Shown piece after piece: positions 1 through 16,085 of a stretch of DNA of 64,000 bases. The DNA lies in NCBI GenBank assembly GCA_029953675.1, contig JAMWBK010000002.1:1488001-1552000 (forward strand), in the 5' to 3' direction. The position numbers were made by a program, and so were the translations under genes. Within the stretch, counting starts at the first letter, position 1; every line of letters starts with the position of its first letter. The notes under the pieces are model-generated. The model saw nothing but the letters and a program-made list of their open reading frames with translations, ran no database searches and was not told where the DNA came from. This stretch comes from Rhodosorus marinus (lineage: Eukaryota > Rhodophyta > Stylonematophyceae > Stylonematales > Stylonemataceae).

Positions 1-36
1 CATAGCAAACCCCCGTTTCCAGCAAGATCCAAAGAA

Positions 37-552
37 TTAGATTCCGTGAACCTTGATGTTCTTCTTGCTTGCAAGCTTCTCGTTCACGATGAACTTCCTA
101 ACGTTTTCACGTTGGTCGCCTTGCAGCTGAATAACTCTTCCCAATTCCTGGTCGTCAACTACACAACCGTTGCAGCAGAATTCCTTCTTGAATGCCTTGG
201 TAAGCTTTTCCAGTTTAATCTTCTCGTCCAGTCTACAAAAAGCAACGAACGAACGGAAAAAGTTAGAAAAGAACAACGTTCGCACAGCTCCCCCCAATTC
301 AAAACATATAACATTCAGAAGATCTCGGCACTCAAACACTACACCAGAGTGGCCCTCCCCCCCTCCAATCCCCCCCGCACAAAGAAGGCAAAAGGCTTGG
401 TCCACTTACCCTTGTACGGTGGTCAAAGACTTGCGTCCGTTCCGCTGCTGCAAGCGGATATGCACGAGTCCTTTAGTTAAAACGTCGTCCCCACGCTCAG
501 CCTCCGCAAAAGGGTCATTAGCTCCGGGCAAATTTAATTCAAGATCGTTCAT
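37..552 (-). CDS. SUI1: Translation initiation factor eIF1 (SUI1 family), two exons
   Basis: This gene encodes the small 40S-binding factor that enforces start-codon selection in the 43S preinitiation complex. Exons on the minus strand are 552-410 and 232-37, giving 112 residues, the usual eIF1 length. The N-terminal exon carries DPFAEAERGDD followed by HIRLQQRNGRKSLTTVQG. The second exon has the basic KLTKAFKKEFCCNGCVV stretch and the family signature VIQLQGDQRENVRKF, ending in NIKVHGI. All of these are hallmark SUI1 motifs. The 177-nt intron has clean gtaagt and tttgtag ends and splits a glycine codon, restoring the family sequence exactly. I chose the ATG at 552 because longer upstream reading has only a CTG start and no homology to the family. 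A TATA box lies about 200 nt upstream. Identity is very secure. Confidence 0.96.
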
Positions 553-753
553 GAAGTTCTCAAAGGGCCGCTCTCTACTCGACTCCAAAAATACGTTTCT
601 CAACTCTCCCTCAGCACGCAGCAAAAAAATCCCAAACTCTCCCCCACAAACTAAAGCAAATCGGAAAAACTTGTAATACGCAAAGTTCTCACACGTTACA
701 CCTTCCTCGTCTCTCTCAAACGGCTCCGCGAAGTACTATCCACTTCGCCCGCG

Positions 754-761
754 CTTTTATA
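754..761 (-). promoter_or_regulatory. TATA box of the eIF1 gene
   Basis: TATAAAAG on the minus strand, about 200 nt upstream of the eIF1 start codon. Just upstream of it (about 770-790) the element GATGACGT/GATGACG is repeated head to tail; the TGACG core is a typical bZIP/CREB-type site. The TATA call rests on match and position. The bZIP-site reading is inference. Confidence 0.6.
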
Positions 762-784
762 CGCATTCAGGCGTCATCACGTCA

Positions 785-2590
785 TCAAGGACATATAACG
801 CTGTTTTCATGAATTTCGACACATGAGCTCACCCCTCCAAAAACAATGAATAAATAAATTAAGGAGGAAACCAGGCCTTCCCTACTTGTCCAAGAATAAT
901 CAACCCCTTAGACTAAACAGAAAAAAAAAATACTGAGATAAGAAGAACTTCGAACAAGAAGCAACCCCTGTAGAACATTCTGAGATGATGGATTCTGGTG
1001 ACAAAATTCTTCTTCAGGAATTTGATTCGGTGTTGTTTACCCCTAATCTACTCTTAACAATTCTTGTCGTCGAATTGTTTGAAAGGGGTCTGATGCAATC
1101 ATGGCCCATCGAGAACATTCCAAAGCTTGCTTACCCAGGGGATCGATCGATACCGGTGGTGTCTCATATTTCTTTTTTAGTGTAATAAAAAAGCTCGTAT
1201 GCGCATTGGATAGTTAATTGAATAGGGGTAAGAAAGTTCCACGAGAAAAACCTTGCCTAGCGCCTAGTGGGTAAGAGGGGTTTTGTGCATTTATGGTTTA
1301 TCAGGAGGCCTTTCTCGCGTTGAGTTCAGAGTGGGTCTCCTTTATTTTGATCATTCTATTTCTATTTTTTGGAGTTCACAACTTATTTGAATATTATCGA
1401 AGAATAATAGACAACTCCGTACACGAGGTGTTCTTCATTAACGATTTGGATGCCTAAAACTGTTCACACAAAGTTCAGAAAAACGTTAAAGGACTCCTAT
1501 CTAGGTGCGGGGTCCCGCTAAAACCCTATATGTAGTTGCAGAATAGTGTGCGTAGTACATGTACTATTGTACCAGATGTTTTCCAACCGAAGGTAGACGC
1601 ACACTAGGGACAATCGAACTTGCCAAATTTCTCCAAGCACGTAACGAATGGAAATCTACAGCTCTGCAGAAAGTTTTCCAATAGGTTAGGTTAATGAGCA
1701 AGACGAAATCGGACTCCGAATCGAAACTTGATCTTTGAAGGCCTTTTTTTAGAGTCTTCCTCGAAGCAAATCGACGGCTTTTAGCTTTACAACGCCGGTA
1801 CCACAATGGATATGTTCTAAATTTGAGCCTTTTTTGCAAATTTCTCCCCGCGATTCTGTCCGTCCGGGCTGTCCCCATGAACAGACCAGACCCCAGTGCC
1901 AAACACAAACATCCCCACTCGTTTCCAAAACGTATGGCTTAGGTTGCTGGATACTCGTTTCTCACTCTATCCGAAATGCTCAACGACTCGATATGCACGA
2001 TATGCACATGTGGTGCCTCAGTAAACACTAGAGGTGTCCGCAGTCACAGAGGACAGTACAGTCAGGGTAGGGTCGGTAAGCTCGCGCTTGTAGAATTCTT
2101 GTAGAACTTTCCGAGAACTTCATCAACTGATCAATAGACCTCAAACAAAACAAAACAAAAGAGCAAACGAGAGGTAATACGACAAATTTACTAGATACAA
2201 ACAAAGTTACCGTTTACGGTAGAGTTATCTTCGTAGTCGGTATATTGCCAATCCAGGTCTCCAGATTTGAACCTCGAGAACACAAAAAAATCTAAAGAAG
2301 GCCAAATATAGTTTTTATGAAAATATTTAGGCCATATATATTCTTATTTTGCTAAATATTTCTATTTAGGAGCTGAAGTGTTGCTGCATTGATAAATTAG
2401 TTCCAGTGTCAGTTCACATCGGACGTGGAGGGGCTTAAGTATAGAGATATGGGTGACGGAAAAGGAGATTGAATACGTATAATAATTTCTGAATTCACGT
2501 AACGTGCAGTCAATTTGTTTTTTCAGTATCTACTACATGATGACACCTGAGGTGGCTTTTGGCGAAGCTTTAGAGCAAGTTGTTGAAGGG
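785..2590. other. Intergenic stretch without recognisable gene
   Basis: No reading frame here shows a conserved motif, and stops are frequent in all frames. The interval is A/T-rich around 2280-2370. I see no RNA gene or terminal repeat. Confidence 0.5.
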
Positions 2591-2599
2591 CTGGGCGAT

Positions 2600-4505
2600 A
2601 GCTAGTGCCCACTTTTGGACTAACAGGTTGGGGGTCCGTTGAGGATGTTACTTGGAGGATAACTGAAGACGATAGCATCTTGAAAAAGTACTTACATCGC
2701 GTTGTAATTGGAGAAGGAGTGTGTGAAGCAGTTTTCTTCTTTTTTTTGGGGGGGGGGGGCGCTGCGCACAATCTTAGAGTGGGTTGGGGATGTACTTGGA
2801 AGGTGGGTGAAACATGTCTTTGCTTTCACCGTTGTCTTCGGCTTGCTGAGCCAGAATTCGGAGAAGACTATTAAGGACAAGCTGTTGGACTCTGAGGTGG
2901 TTAATCTGCTGCTTGAGAGGCCTTGCTGCCGTTCCATGGACGTGGATTTATCGATTGCGCAATTCTGCAGGAATTGCAACAACGACGATTCTAGAACATT
3001 TACGCACCTCAAAGAAATTTACTCGAGACCCAAGGACGGAACAACCAGGACGAAACTGGGGCGCTTGCTGCTGAACATTTCAAGAGTCGGTTCCCACTAG
3101 TTTTGGCACAGCAGGACTGGATGGCGGAGGCAGCTCGAAGTGATATTGAGCCTGGTCGACTCACCCTTTACGTGCTCAACCTTCAATTCACGTAGGGGTT
3201 AAGGCTGGGCGAAAGCCTTTGGCACTAACACAATATCCGATGGGTGAAACCGTAGGTTTCGTCCTTTGCCAGAGTGTTCAAGAGGTTGACGTGCTCCGAC
3301 ATGAAATCCTACTATCTGCCTTTCACTTTTCAGTCGGGACACCTCCGGAAGAGCGCCGTTCTGTCCAGTCGATATGCACTATCCAGACGTGCGTTTGAGC
3401 ACATACGAACTTGCTTACAAGAACGTTGTCAGGGCGCACCTGGAGAAGCACGAGGAATATCCTTTTTTGGCAGGTGTATGAGTCAAAACTGCACACCAAT
3501 AGTGGCTTCCGTACTGTCCTATCATGTACAACGCTAACATCAGAAAAATGTGTTTCCGATCCTCAGATTGCACACGGTCTTCGTTACCGTTGGATAAAGA
3601 GAAAGCTCATGCTCGTGTCCGAGTAGATCAGCGGATAGATGTGAGGGCATCGCTCGAACTAGGAGAGAGTTGGATCAGTTGGGACTCGAAGAAGCGCCGC
3701 CGAAGCTTGCCAAGCGCGAGCCCCGAGTGGAGCTCTTTGCGAGGTGGCGACGGTCCCGGTAAGGAGTCGGTCTGCGGACGATATCGTGAAACGATGTATC
3801 TGACCGGGATAATTCGAATATCTTGAATCCAGGTCGCAAGTAATGAATCGCTGCTCATCTTATAGAATAACCACAAGCCGATTTTGCGGAGGCGCTTGGG
3901 CTACCTGGAAAAGAGGCGCACGCCCGTCGGCGCGATCGGGGAAGTCTTTCTGGATGTGTGGTTTACAGCACGTCGAGCGCACGGCTGCAGAGGTACCATC
4001 CACTGGTCCTAGGGGTATTATGGGCCTCTTTACACGTTCGCCAACGCCCGAAACTTTGGTTGATTTTCCTTGGATTGGTAGGAGATAGCCAAAGGACAAG
4101 CTCCGCTCCCGTACAATGAACAGAAAGCGGTCGCAGATGCAGAGCAAGTGGTCGAGAAGCGCCCCGCTTGTCTCGAGGGTTCTACGGATTTCCCGCGCTG
4201 ATGCTCAGTCCGTTTGCTGGCACGTTTCTACGCAGTTTTTGCAGCCGGCTGAAGCTCGCTTGCAGTGATCGTCTACAACCCTATTGACCGTTTGTTACTC
4301 GGTGCGAGGACTTGTACATGCCGTGAACAGATTCCAGGACTCCGGTCTACACTTGGGTTTCTCCACGATTTTCTCGTACAGTTTCTATGTAATTGTCTCT
4401 CGGAACATCAAGGTGGCAAGCGACTTCGCCGTTGTCCCTCATGGGCTGAAATGTTCTGAAAATATATTCGAAGCTACGAGCTTCGAAGATATTCGCTGAA
4501 TGCGG
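2600..4505 (+). pseudogene. Multi-frame coding remnant, unidentified protein
   Basis: Several stretches on the plus strand read like real protein but jump between frames with stops in between. One is 2708-3060 (ending near SRPKDGTTRTKLGR). It continues in another frame from 3064 (AEHFKSRFPLVLAQQDW), followed by 3217-3406 (YPMGETVGFVLCQS), 3374-3481 (YPDVRLSTYELAYKNVVRAH), about 3870-3995 (GYLEKRRTPVGAIGEVFLDV) and 4284-4499 (FQDSGLHLGFSTIFSYSFYV). The transitions are abrupt, often without usable splice sites, so a decayed gene or transposon is more likely than a spliced one. I do not recognise the family. A run of T followed by 12 G around 2741-2760 interrupts it. It lies tail to tail with the reductase gene. 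Confidence 0.4.
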
Positions 4506-4631
4506 GCGCGTCGGAACAACCAGTTGTGAAAAAAATACAGCAGGGTCCTTGGAGCAACCAACAGACGTAATGCTCAGGCTCTTGGTTTACAACCGGAAAG
4601 GTCCCACATCGCACCTCCCTGCAGGAATTAG

Positions 4632-8585
<3,954 letters not shown>

Positions 8586-8589
8586 TAAG

Positions 8590-9055
8590 TTAGACAACGA
8601 TCACCACAGGCTGCACATCAGCTATCTCAGATGAGCAGCACACCGGACATGTTGGACTCTTTGCCTTGATCTTCCAAGCTTCAGAACATACATAGTGAAA
8701 CTCGTGGTCACACGGGAGCCTCGAAACTTTCTGCGCAGGCTCGATGCCCTCCATACACAGGTGACACAGCCTTTCTTCCATCATCTGCTCTTCATCAACT
8801 AGAATGGGACGAACAAGAAAGTCAGGTGACCGAAAACTAACGCTGGACGAGCAAGAGACATTGACGCTAATGCTTACCATAATAATTCGCAAACGCTTCC
8901 TCGAGACAGCTCTCAAGGGTCATCAACGGATCAGGTTCAATAATCGCCTCGTACTTATCACTCATATTCTCATACGTCGTGGTTCTTGCCTTTATCCAGT
9001 ACTTGCGAGCAAACCCCGCGAGCATGCAAAACAAAGCAATCGATACAAATATCAT
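8590..9055 (-). CDS. Small membrane-anchored RING-H2 protein, copy 1
   Basis: Probable E3 ubiquitin ligase anchored in a membrane. Exons 9055-8878 and 8798-8590 (intron 79 nt, phase 1) give 128 residues. A hydrophobic N-terminal segment (about 2-16) precedes a basic stretch. The C-terminal half holds a RING-H2 domain with C71, C74, C89, H91, H94, C97, C110 and C113 (CHLC, PCDHEFHYVC, CPVC). The chosen start is the first ATG after a TATA-like CATATAAG; the frame is open further 5' but contains no ATG. It shares architecture and intron position with the gene at 13.1 kb: both are split in phase 1 just ahead of the acidic DE/DD residues before the RING. Enzyme class is inferred from the domain; substrate is unknown. 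Confidence 0.85.
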
Positions 9056-9157
9056 CTTTCCTCGCCACCCGGCCCAAAAATTCGAAATCCCCGCTCTATA
9101 CCCGCCTCGCTCCCCTTCAACCCGAACAAAGGTCAGTATAAATAAATTGCTCCACGA

Positions 9158-9165
9158 CTTATATG
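9158..9165 (-). promoter_or_regulatory. TATA-like box of RING gene copy 1
   Basis: CATATAAG on the minus strand, about 103 nt upstream of the start codon. Placement matches the TATA boxes of the other genes here. Confidence 0.45.
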
Positions 9166-9169
9166 ACAA

Positions 9170-12100
9170 TACTAACGTTGACAGCTATGTATGTATCCAC
9201 AACCTTGACGCAAGGTCTTTATATTTCCGTTCCTTCCGGAAACGTCTCCACCATCATTGGCCAGTCTCATTTTGTTTCTGTTTTTAGTAATATTCATCTT
9301 TCAGAACTTTTATCCTATGTCATTCACGATCAGGACTACCATTCGCCAGCCGCGGACTGTAATTCGAACTGCAGGTGGCGACCCGACCCGTTCCTTGTAC
9401 TGAAACCAATACGACATGTTTCTTTCCCTCTTCCTCCCCCTTTCGAGAAGGGACTTTATCAGTCAGTTTTTACATAGGGGTGTGTGATCAAAGATGTCAA
9501 AAAAACAGCATAGATATTTTCGTCAAATATATTCATAGTCTTCAATATCTTGCCCCGTACTTGTGTACAAAGCATCTTAGGGGTAGTTAAATTCGTTCAT
9601 GAGTACGTTTCTCTCTGTGCAAAAGTAGAACCCCCGGCCAAGCAGACACTGTAAAATCACGAAATATATATTTGGTAATTTCTAGGAGGTGGTATCTGTT
9701 TGAAGAAGGGATCAGCCACTTGTTTCTTGAAAAAAGATTATTTGTTGTGTAAGGTAGTCCGGGCTGAGCAAACACGAAAACTCCTTGAAAATTTACTCCG
9801 CCTGTAGGTCTCGTCCTACCCCCCAAGCCGCTTTGATGTGACTATCCAGTGGAAAAGGCCCAAAAATTCATTCAAAACATTTTTCTATCTAATTACAATA
9901 TACTAATAGCACGTGCTATTTGTCTATTGGTGTATGATTTCAACTCTTTGATTCTGAGGGGTTGGAACCCAAGCCTCCTCAGGTTCTAGGTTGCCCTATG
10001 CCTTTTTTAGCCGTGGGGCCGCCGAGATTATATTTTTTATTCTTAAAGTCATTTTCTAGTAGTCATCTTTTCGAGTCTGCGTAGAAAAAGGAATTTATTT
10101 TCTGAAAAATATTTGAGAACGATTTCGACCCTGCCCCAAAAACAAAGAAATAGTCCCCAGCGCCAAAATTTCTCAACGAAATATTGAATGGAAGCCACTA
10201 TAATGCTAAAACACGGACTTAAAATGAACACAACCAGAATCCACAATATGCGATTTAATTCTCTGAATCTCGATCCCATTTTATTCAGTTTGGTCTCAGG
10301 AGGACGGTAGTAGAGGAGGGGTAGATACGGCTTTCACCTTGCATAAACATTTCTACTGGTGTTTGATCGAGAATCCTGTAAATAAATGATAGAATCGATA
10401 ATGGCTTTTGCCACCGTAGGTTGCGCCATGCAAGATTGGTACTTATGTCTTGCGTTTAATATTTGGACGTATCCTTTTGGTTTTTTCAATTGAGATGGAG
10501 TCCCATGGGTTTCTACACGTGATTGGTTCGTAGGATGTCTAAATGTTTTTAATTTCTCTTCGGTGTTTTTACATTCGAGGAGAGTGAAAGAGATGTCCAA
10601 TGAGATGCCGCACGAAAAGAGAGATGCAAGGGGGAGTTCGTGAATGCTGTTTAGAAAGACTCGGGGAATTATATACCCGAGAATATAATATAGAGGGCAG
10701 ATTGTAGTTTTTGAAACCGTTTTACAGACTTTTACACACCAGAATCCGCTGAGCTCCAGCAACCCTTCTCGGTTCTAGTTGCCCGCGTAACTACCTTTCT
10801 TGTAGATCGGCAATATGTTGATTGCTGTTATACTTGCGTCTATGGGTCGTATATATCCCTAATGGAACCTCAGGGATGACGTTGACGTTTTCAAGTCTCC
10901 TTAAAAGCTAGCGTCATTTCCTTCTGGCTTGACACATGAAGTACTTCCCTCTACCGTATCCTAGTGCTCAATCCGGCCTTCGCTGAGCCAACCTTACTCA
11001 ACCCCTCCTTCGGGATAGCAACCGCCAGTCTGATCGCCTTTGGCTGCATGAATCGGAGGACAACTGGGAGGGACACAACTCATTGAAGAGGAAAGGGAAC
11101 CACAATGCCAGGTATGTAGGACTTGAGTCCGCACCTGGCCGGGTGGATTAGTGTGGTGAGTTTTTATTGGTTATTGACCAGCTCGGTTTAATAGACGTTT
11201 AATAGGTGACTTCTGCTATACTCTGACCTGGCCGGGTGGATTTGGTGTTCAACTGCGGCTACACAGGTTTTCTAGATCAAAAATACGGTTGGAATTTTTT
11301 ATTGGTTATTATTGACCAGCTCAGTTTAATATACCTTTAATAGGCTGACTTCTTTTCTCTTCTGTTCCATATTTTTGAGACGAAAACCTTTTTAAGGGTG
11401 TTTCCTTTATCGCTCGCTACCTACCGCTCGATAATTAGGGGTCTCCTTGGCCTATCTTGTTTTTTTTTTCGCTTTTCTTGCAAATCCTTAGCGCCACAGT
11501 CGGTACCTAAGGTAAACGATCTATCACTTCTCCAGGGCTAAGTGCAGAACTGGACACTATAGGAACGATCCCGGACTAGCACAACCTGCTGATTGAACAT
11601 GAAGGGAAATTCCTCAACCTTTCAATTAGGGTTGGGATCTTTGCAGGGTCTCGTCTCCACGCGCTCCGTTTCTACGGTAGTGCGATGGCGATGGTTGCCG
11701 TCTACTAACGCTCGTGGTGAGGGGGATTTCTGCTCCACACAGAAGAATAATCAACTGCGTTGAGCAACTTCTCCCTTGAAGGAGTGATGTGAGCCGTGTA
11801 AGGATCTGAAGAAGTCATCGGCAGGTGCACGTGGTCAAGCCGAGGAGATTAGAAGTAGAAGGCCAGAGTTGGCATTTGTGTAGATTTGTCATTCAAACGT
11901 GGGACTTCAAAATTGATGCCTCAGATGACCTCGTTTCGCGCCAGGCACAAGAATGAAGTATTGCAAGCGAAATCAGCACTGTGCTCTTCAGGAGCTTTGC
12001 TTTCTTCAAGCGTTTCGACTCGCAGCTCCCCCAATCCCGTTCGCTCCCAATTTAACTGTGTAGAGTATCGTGCAAATGTCCATGCCGCGATGCTAAACCA

Positions 12101-13075
12101 GTACAGATGGTTCTCGATGATTGAAAAAAGTTCCTGAAGAACTCGATGGGCACAAATCCTTCAGAATCTAGAATTCGATGGATGCTAAGGTCAAGAGAGG
12201 CGCAATATTTTGTTCGTAGGGGGAGCACCTCCTGCGCTTCCTCTCAATCGTTGCTTCTGGAGTTTTCAGGTTAATGGTCATGGAAAGGCTGCTTTCTGTA
12301 AATACGGGTAGAGATCGTCTTTCGAGCAGGCCTGCAGTCGCCGGCCTGAACGCATGTCTCGGTCCCGTTTGTGGTTTCACGAGGGCGTGGCGGACAAGCC
12401 CTCTCCTGGACCCGCAGTCAGCGCTTTTGACCTCCGCGCCTGCTTAGCACCTCTGAACTCCCGGAGAAGTATTCCCTTCTAAGTATGGACACGGGAAAAC
12501 CCGGAGCAACCCTTTCAGGCTCTTTCCCGGCGTAAGGCATCGCACATCCTTCAACCGAATCCCTAGGCAGCCGGTTCTCATTGCCCCGAGCAATGCAAAT
12601 TGATGACGAGCGCCCGCTCCCTTCATTGGAACGGGTTGCTTACCAGATTTCACCCCCCACCACCAGATTTGATCTACATGAGCCGAATCGATGGAATCTT
12701 GGCGATGGATGAGCCCGTTCGTACCCTCGCAAGGTGCAAGCCATCAGGCAACGTACTGCTCGCGGAAATCCAGGTGGTAGCGTTAGGATCAGATTCGACC
12801 AATCGATTCTTCTCGTCCCTTTTCCAGTGACGACAAGAAGTGCTCAGTTGCACGCTCATCGATAAAGTTCCCTTTGGTAGATGATGGTGGACAGAAGGTG
12901 CGGCGGATTCGAAAGCTCTTCTCTTTTTTCCCATCCTCGAAAGTATCACTACGTCTATAAATATACTTACTATTCTAGTAGTTTGGTACACTTCTATACT
13001 TCTATGCTTTGAGAACTTCACAACACCATCGTAGTCCACCTATGTACGCATCTCCCGATGCCAAATTAACAAAAT
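9170..13075. other. Long intergenic stretch with no supported gene
   Basis: Nearly 4 kb without a conserved motif. A 142-codon minus-strand frame at 10334-10762 lacks an ATG start and has no recognisable domain. Around 11100-11360 the phrase CCTGGCCGGGTGGAT and then TTTTTATTGGTTATT..GACCAGCTC recur about 100 nt apart, a degenerate direct repeat. No tRNA or rRNA is seen. Confidence 0.45.
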
Positions 13076-13082
13076 AGACTTT

Positions 13083-13644
13083 TCAAGGCTCTTCCATTCC
13101 ACGAAGTTTCGGAGCCTCCGCTTCCACGTCAGGATAGAAAGGTTTTCTGCATATTGGGCATGTATCTGCTCTGGAGGCCCAGCTCCTCGCACAGGCGGTA
13201 TGGAACTCATGTCCACAATCTAGCCGCGTGAAAAGCGTGCCAGGCTTTGCATCCTCCAAGCAGACTGCACACTGCTCTACATCATCTATTTCGCAAAGAA
13301 ACGAGCAACGAAAAAACCAAGCGGTTAGCGGTGCATCCATCACGGCCTATGTTCAACAACGCCAATAATCTCAGAGGACAGCAAGCTCAAGCGGGAGCAC
13401 TCGAACGAATCAACTTACCTAGCTCAATCTCTAACCCAATCGGCTTCGCGGCTACCTCCCCTAGATACGCAGTTTCTGGCTGGCTTTCGGAGCCAATATC
13501 TTCAGTTCGCAGACTTCGGATATCTCGAGGAAGGACACGAGCACGTCTTCTTCTGCGATATGTCCTTAGCGCAGGCCAAACAAAGCAAAAGAACACCACC
13601 ACTGCCACCACTAACACATATCGCCAGATCACAAAACCAACCAT
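13083..13644 (-). CDS. Small membrane-anchored RING-H2 protein, copy 2
   Basis: Probable membrane-bound E3 ubiquitin ligase of 142 residues. Exons are 13644-13419 and 13285-13083 (intron 133 nt, gtaagt to aatag, phase 1, restoring an aspartate codon). Residues 8-24 form one strongly hydrophobic helix, followed by a run of arginines (YRRRRRAR), which suggests an N-out, C-cytosolic topology. The RING-H2 ligands are C81, C84, C99, H101, H104, C107, C118 and C121 (CAVC, DCGHEFHTAC, CPIC). Same layout as the gene at 8.6 kb, so the two are probably paralogs, although the linker has diverged. Substrate unknown. Confidence 0.88.
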
Positions 13645-13735
13645 ATCTCCTCACACCCAAAAGGTCAAGCACCCTCCCTACGCGCACAACCCGGCCCCCC
13701 AAACCCAAACCCCCCCTCTCCGGAATCCCTGGCTC

Positions 13736-13744
13736 CTTATACGC
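13736..13744 (-). promoter_or_regulatory. TATA-like box of RING gene copy 2
   Basis: GTATAAGG on the minus strand, about 93 nt upstream of the ATG, in the same spacing class as other promoters in this window. Confidence 0.45.
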
Positions 13745-13789
13745 AACAAAACAACTAGTGACTCTTACAACCCAAAAAGTACCTAAAGG

Positions 13790-15780
13790 CAGCGCTCAGC
13801 ACGAATTGCAAAAAAAATCACAAAGACGCTTCCACCACACAAACCAAACTCCTTATACTCCTCAACCGTCAGGCTCCTCCTGTTTCGTACAACAATTGAC
13901 ACGATAAGGTCCCTTCCTCACCGTGCGCTCTGAGCACACTCAACCTCCGCTCCCCCCCCCCCTTCTCCCCGCATAACTCCTAAGAGATACTTGTCAGCTT
14001 TTCAACATGCTGATTTTTCGCTCCCTGAAGTCAATCCCTCCCCCTCCCGCGGCCCCACGTCCATGTTGAAAGTTTTTCCCCCCATTATGACATGACCAAA
14101 TGTTCTAAGATTTCCGAACCATCCCCCGGGATCCAACGAAACTAACGCGTCATAATAATTTTTAACAAATTAATGAAAAAGTTCCTTGATCATTTGTTTA
14201 CATTTCGGTTACCCCTTTGGATATGTACTTTTTTTCCTGCTCTCGTCGGACTCATCGATACCCCTACGACTCAATAAGTAGTCAGGGATCTAGAAATGTC
14301 TTAGTCTTTCAGTCTTTCAAGTGCCATATGACGTCCAGCTGAGCCGGACTTTAAAACTTATTTAAAAAACGAGGGAGATTAGGACACGGATTGACCCCTT
14401 CCTTTTTGCTTTTTTGTTCGTGCATCTGTATTCCCTATATTAGTATCGTATTTTTGCGTCCTTCCTCCTATTCTGTTTGATATTTCCTGACAGTCATCGT
14501 ATGGGGCAAAATCTTCTTTGTCCATCTAACCTCTGCCCATTGGTTGTAAGTTAGTCAAGAAAAATTTATGGAATCTATCTAGAATCAAGTACAGAATTCA
14601 AGAAAATTTAATTGACAAGAGCGAGCCGCATGAGAGAAAAATTGAGTTTTCGACAGACCAAGAGGGACAAGAGAAAGCGCGCGTCTCGATTGTTATTTCC
14701 TACTTTTCTGTACTGAGCTGAGTCGCACCAGTGAACAAAAATCGTGCTAAAATCCTATTTTCCTCCAGCGAAAGTAATAAATATGAACTGTACATCTCTC
14801 GCGAAATATCCTATCTCTCCCGCGTTGTGGTTGGCTGGGTGGGGTGGGACTGAGTGCTCTAAATGAATGTTTTTTATCTCACTTGTTTTAGTGACTGACG
14901 CTGCTAGATACCGTTTTTTTCTTACGAGTAAGGTTTTACGTGTAGATCGTGCGAGATTCTAGATTCCGGTAGGATCCAGTTCGAACTGGAGCCCACGCTG
15001 CACTGTTGAATCATAGAGGCGACGATGTGCCCACGATTTGGGATTGGGTTATTGGCGGCGAACTGCGAAGGCCGGCCAGGAGGATCGGCTTTTCACAATC
15101 ACCTCGGCGGAAAGGAAATTTCCAACGTCCGTTGTGAGCGTATAATACGACTTTCGTTTGCTCTCAGTTAGCCTTTTGGTTGTTCGTTCAACTACATTCG
15201 GAAGACTTATTTACCAAACTAGCTCCGGGGAAAGATATCTTCAAGCTTTTGATTTGGAATTGCCATGGCGATGCGGGGGTGGGATGCAAACACCAACACT
15301 AGCGTCGCTGACGCAGCGTTTATCCGCACTGAAGGGACCCTCCGAACGGGAAACATTTCTCCACTCTCGAATTTCCACAAGTGCGCATGTATGAAATGAA
15401 GACAGCACCTGAATTCAAACTCGGAAAGTCGCCAGGGAGGACATGTCTTCCTGCTTACAGTTATTCACAAGACGGATCTGTCTACTTCACCAAAGTCAAA
15501 AAAGCGAAAGAAAAAACACCCAAACAGGGTCTTCAGGAAGGTTCTTGTGCCCAACCTCAAGCATTAATATGGAGGGTTGCAGTAAGGATATCAATTTTTT
15601 TTTAATCCTAGCGTTAGTACGCCTGTAGTCTATTAAGACATATTTCCTTATTTTCGGAATTATTGTTTTTGTGCGTCGTGGAGGTGGTCTACATACTTCC
15701 CTATTCATATTTTCGGAATTATTCTTCTTGTATTTAATCCAATTCAATTCAGCAAAGGCTGGTTCTACTAAAAACCTACC
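13790..15780. other. Intergenic stretch, nothing recognised
   Basis: C-rich promoter-side sequence of the RING gene to about 13980, then ordinary A/T-richer DNA. A short palindrome CCAGTTCGAACTGG near 14978 resembles a T-loop core, but no tRNA fold can be built around it. Confidence 0.4.
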
Positions 15781-15786
15781 GATTTA

Positions 15787-15914
15787 GTCCAGAATCCGTA
15801 GATTCCGCTTTTCCTTTGTTTTGAGAGTATTTTTGCGTGTTTCACATTGACTATAGAGCATATTAAAAATACTCTCAACACAAAGGAAAAGCGAGTACGT
15901 GTGCGGTTCTGGAC
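15787..15914. repeat. Long imperfect inverted repeat (hairpin)
   Basis: The inner arms at 15806-15834 and 15865-15893 are 29 nt and match at 28 positions as reverse complements, enclosing a 30-nt loop. After a bulged segment, pairing resumes for GTCCAGAA and CCG at the outer ends (15787-15798 with 15904-15914). The total foldback is 128 nt. Size and shape fit either a small miniature transposable element or a small-RNA precursor. The sequence does not decide between them. Confidence 0.75.
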
Positions 15915-16043
15915 GAAACGCCATCTAGGCTTCCCCGAACAATGGCCTGTCGGGCATTATATTCCCAGATCGCGCTCTGCGACTGGATCAGCAAAGCGAA
16001 TTGATTCATCATACTCTGTTAGATACTGTATTCGGTGCTAGGC

Positions 16044-16085
16044 TATTGGCCCTTTTACGCGAATTTTGGCGTGAAAGGGCCAATA
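16044..16085. repeat. Short near-perfect hairpin
   Basis: TATTGGCCCTTTTACGC at 16044-16060 pairs with 16069-16085, with one position differing (a G-U pair in RNA), around an 8-nt loop. It sits 130 nt from the larger foldback. A TTA microsatellite follows at about 16117-16136. Confidence 0.75.

Noticed and set aside
10334-10762. 142-codon minus-strand frame
   Set aside because: No ATG at the start, no recognisable domain. A faint likeness to a DNA-binding algal domain around residues 95-135 is too weak to claim.
13247-13786. 179-codon plus-strand frame
   Set aside because: Antisense shadow of the second RING gene; proline- and threonine-rich from the complement of its codons.
14970-14995. 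Possible tRNA T-loop (CCAGTTCGAACTGG)
   Set aside because: The palindrome is only a chance core. No acceptor stem, D-arm or anticodon arm can be placed around it.
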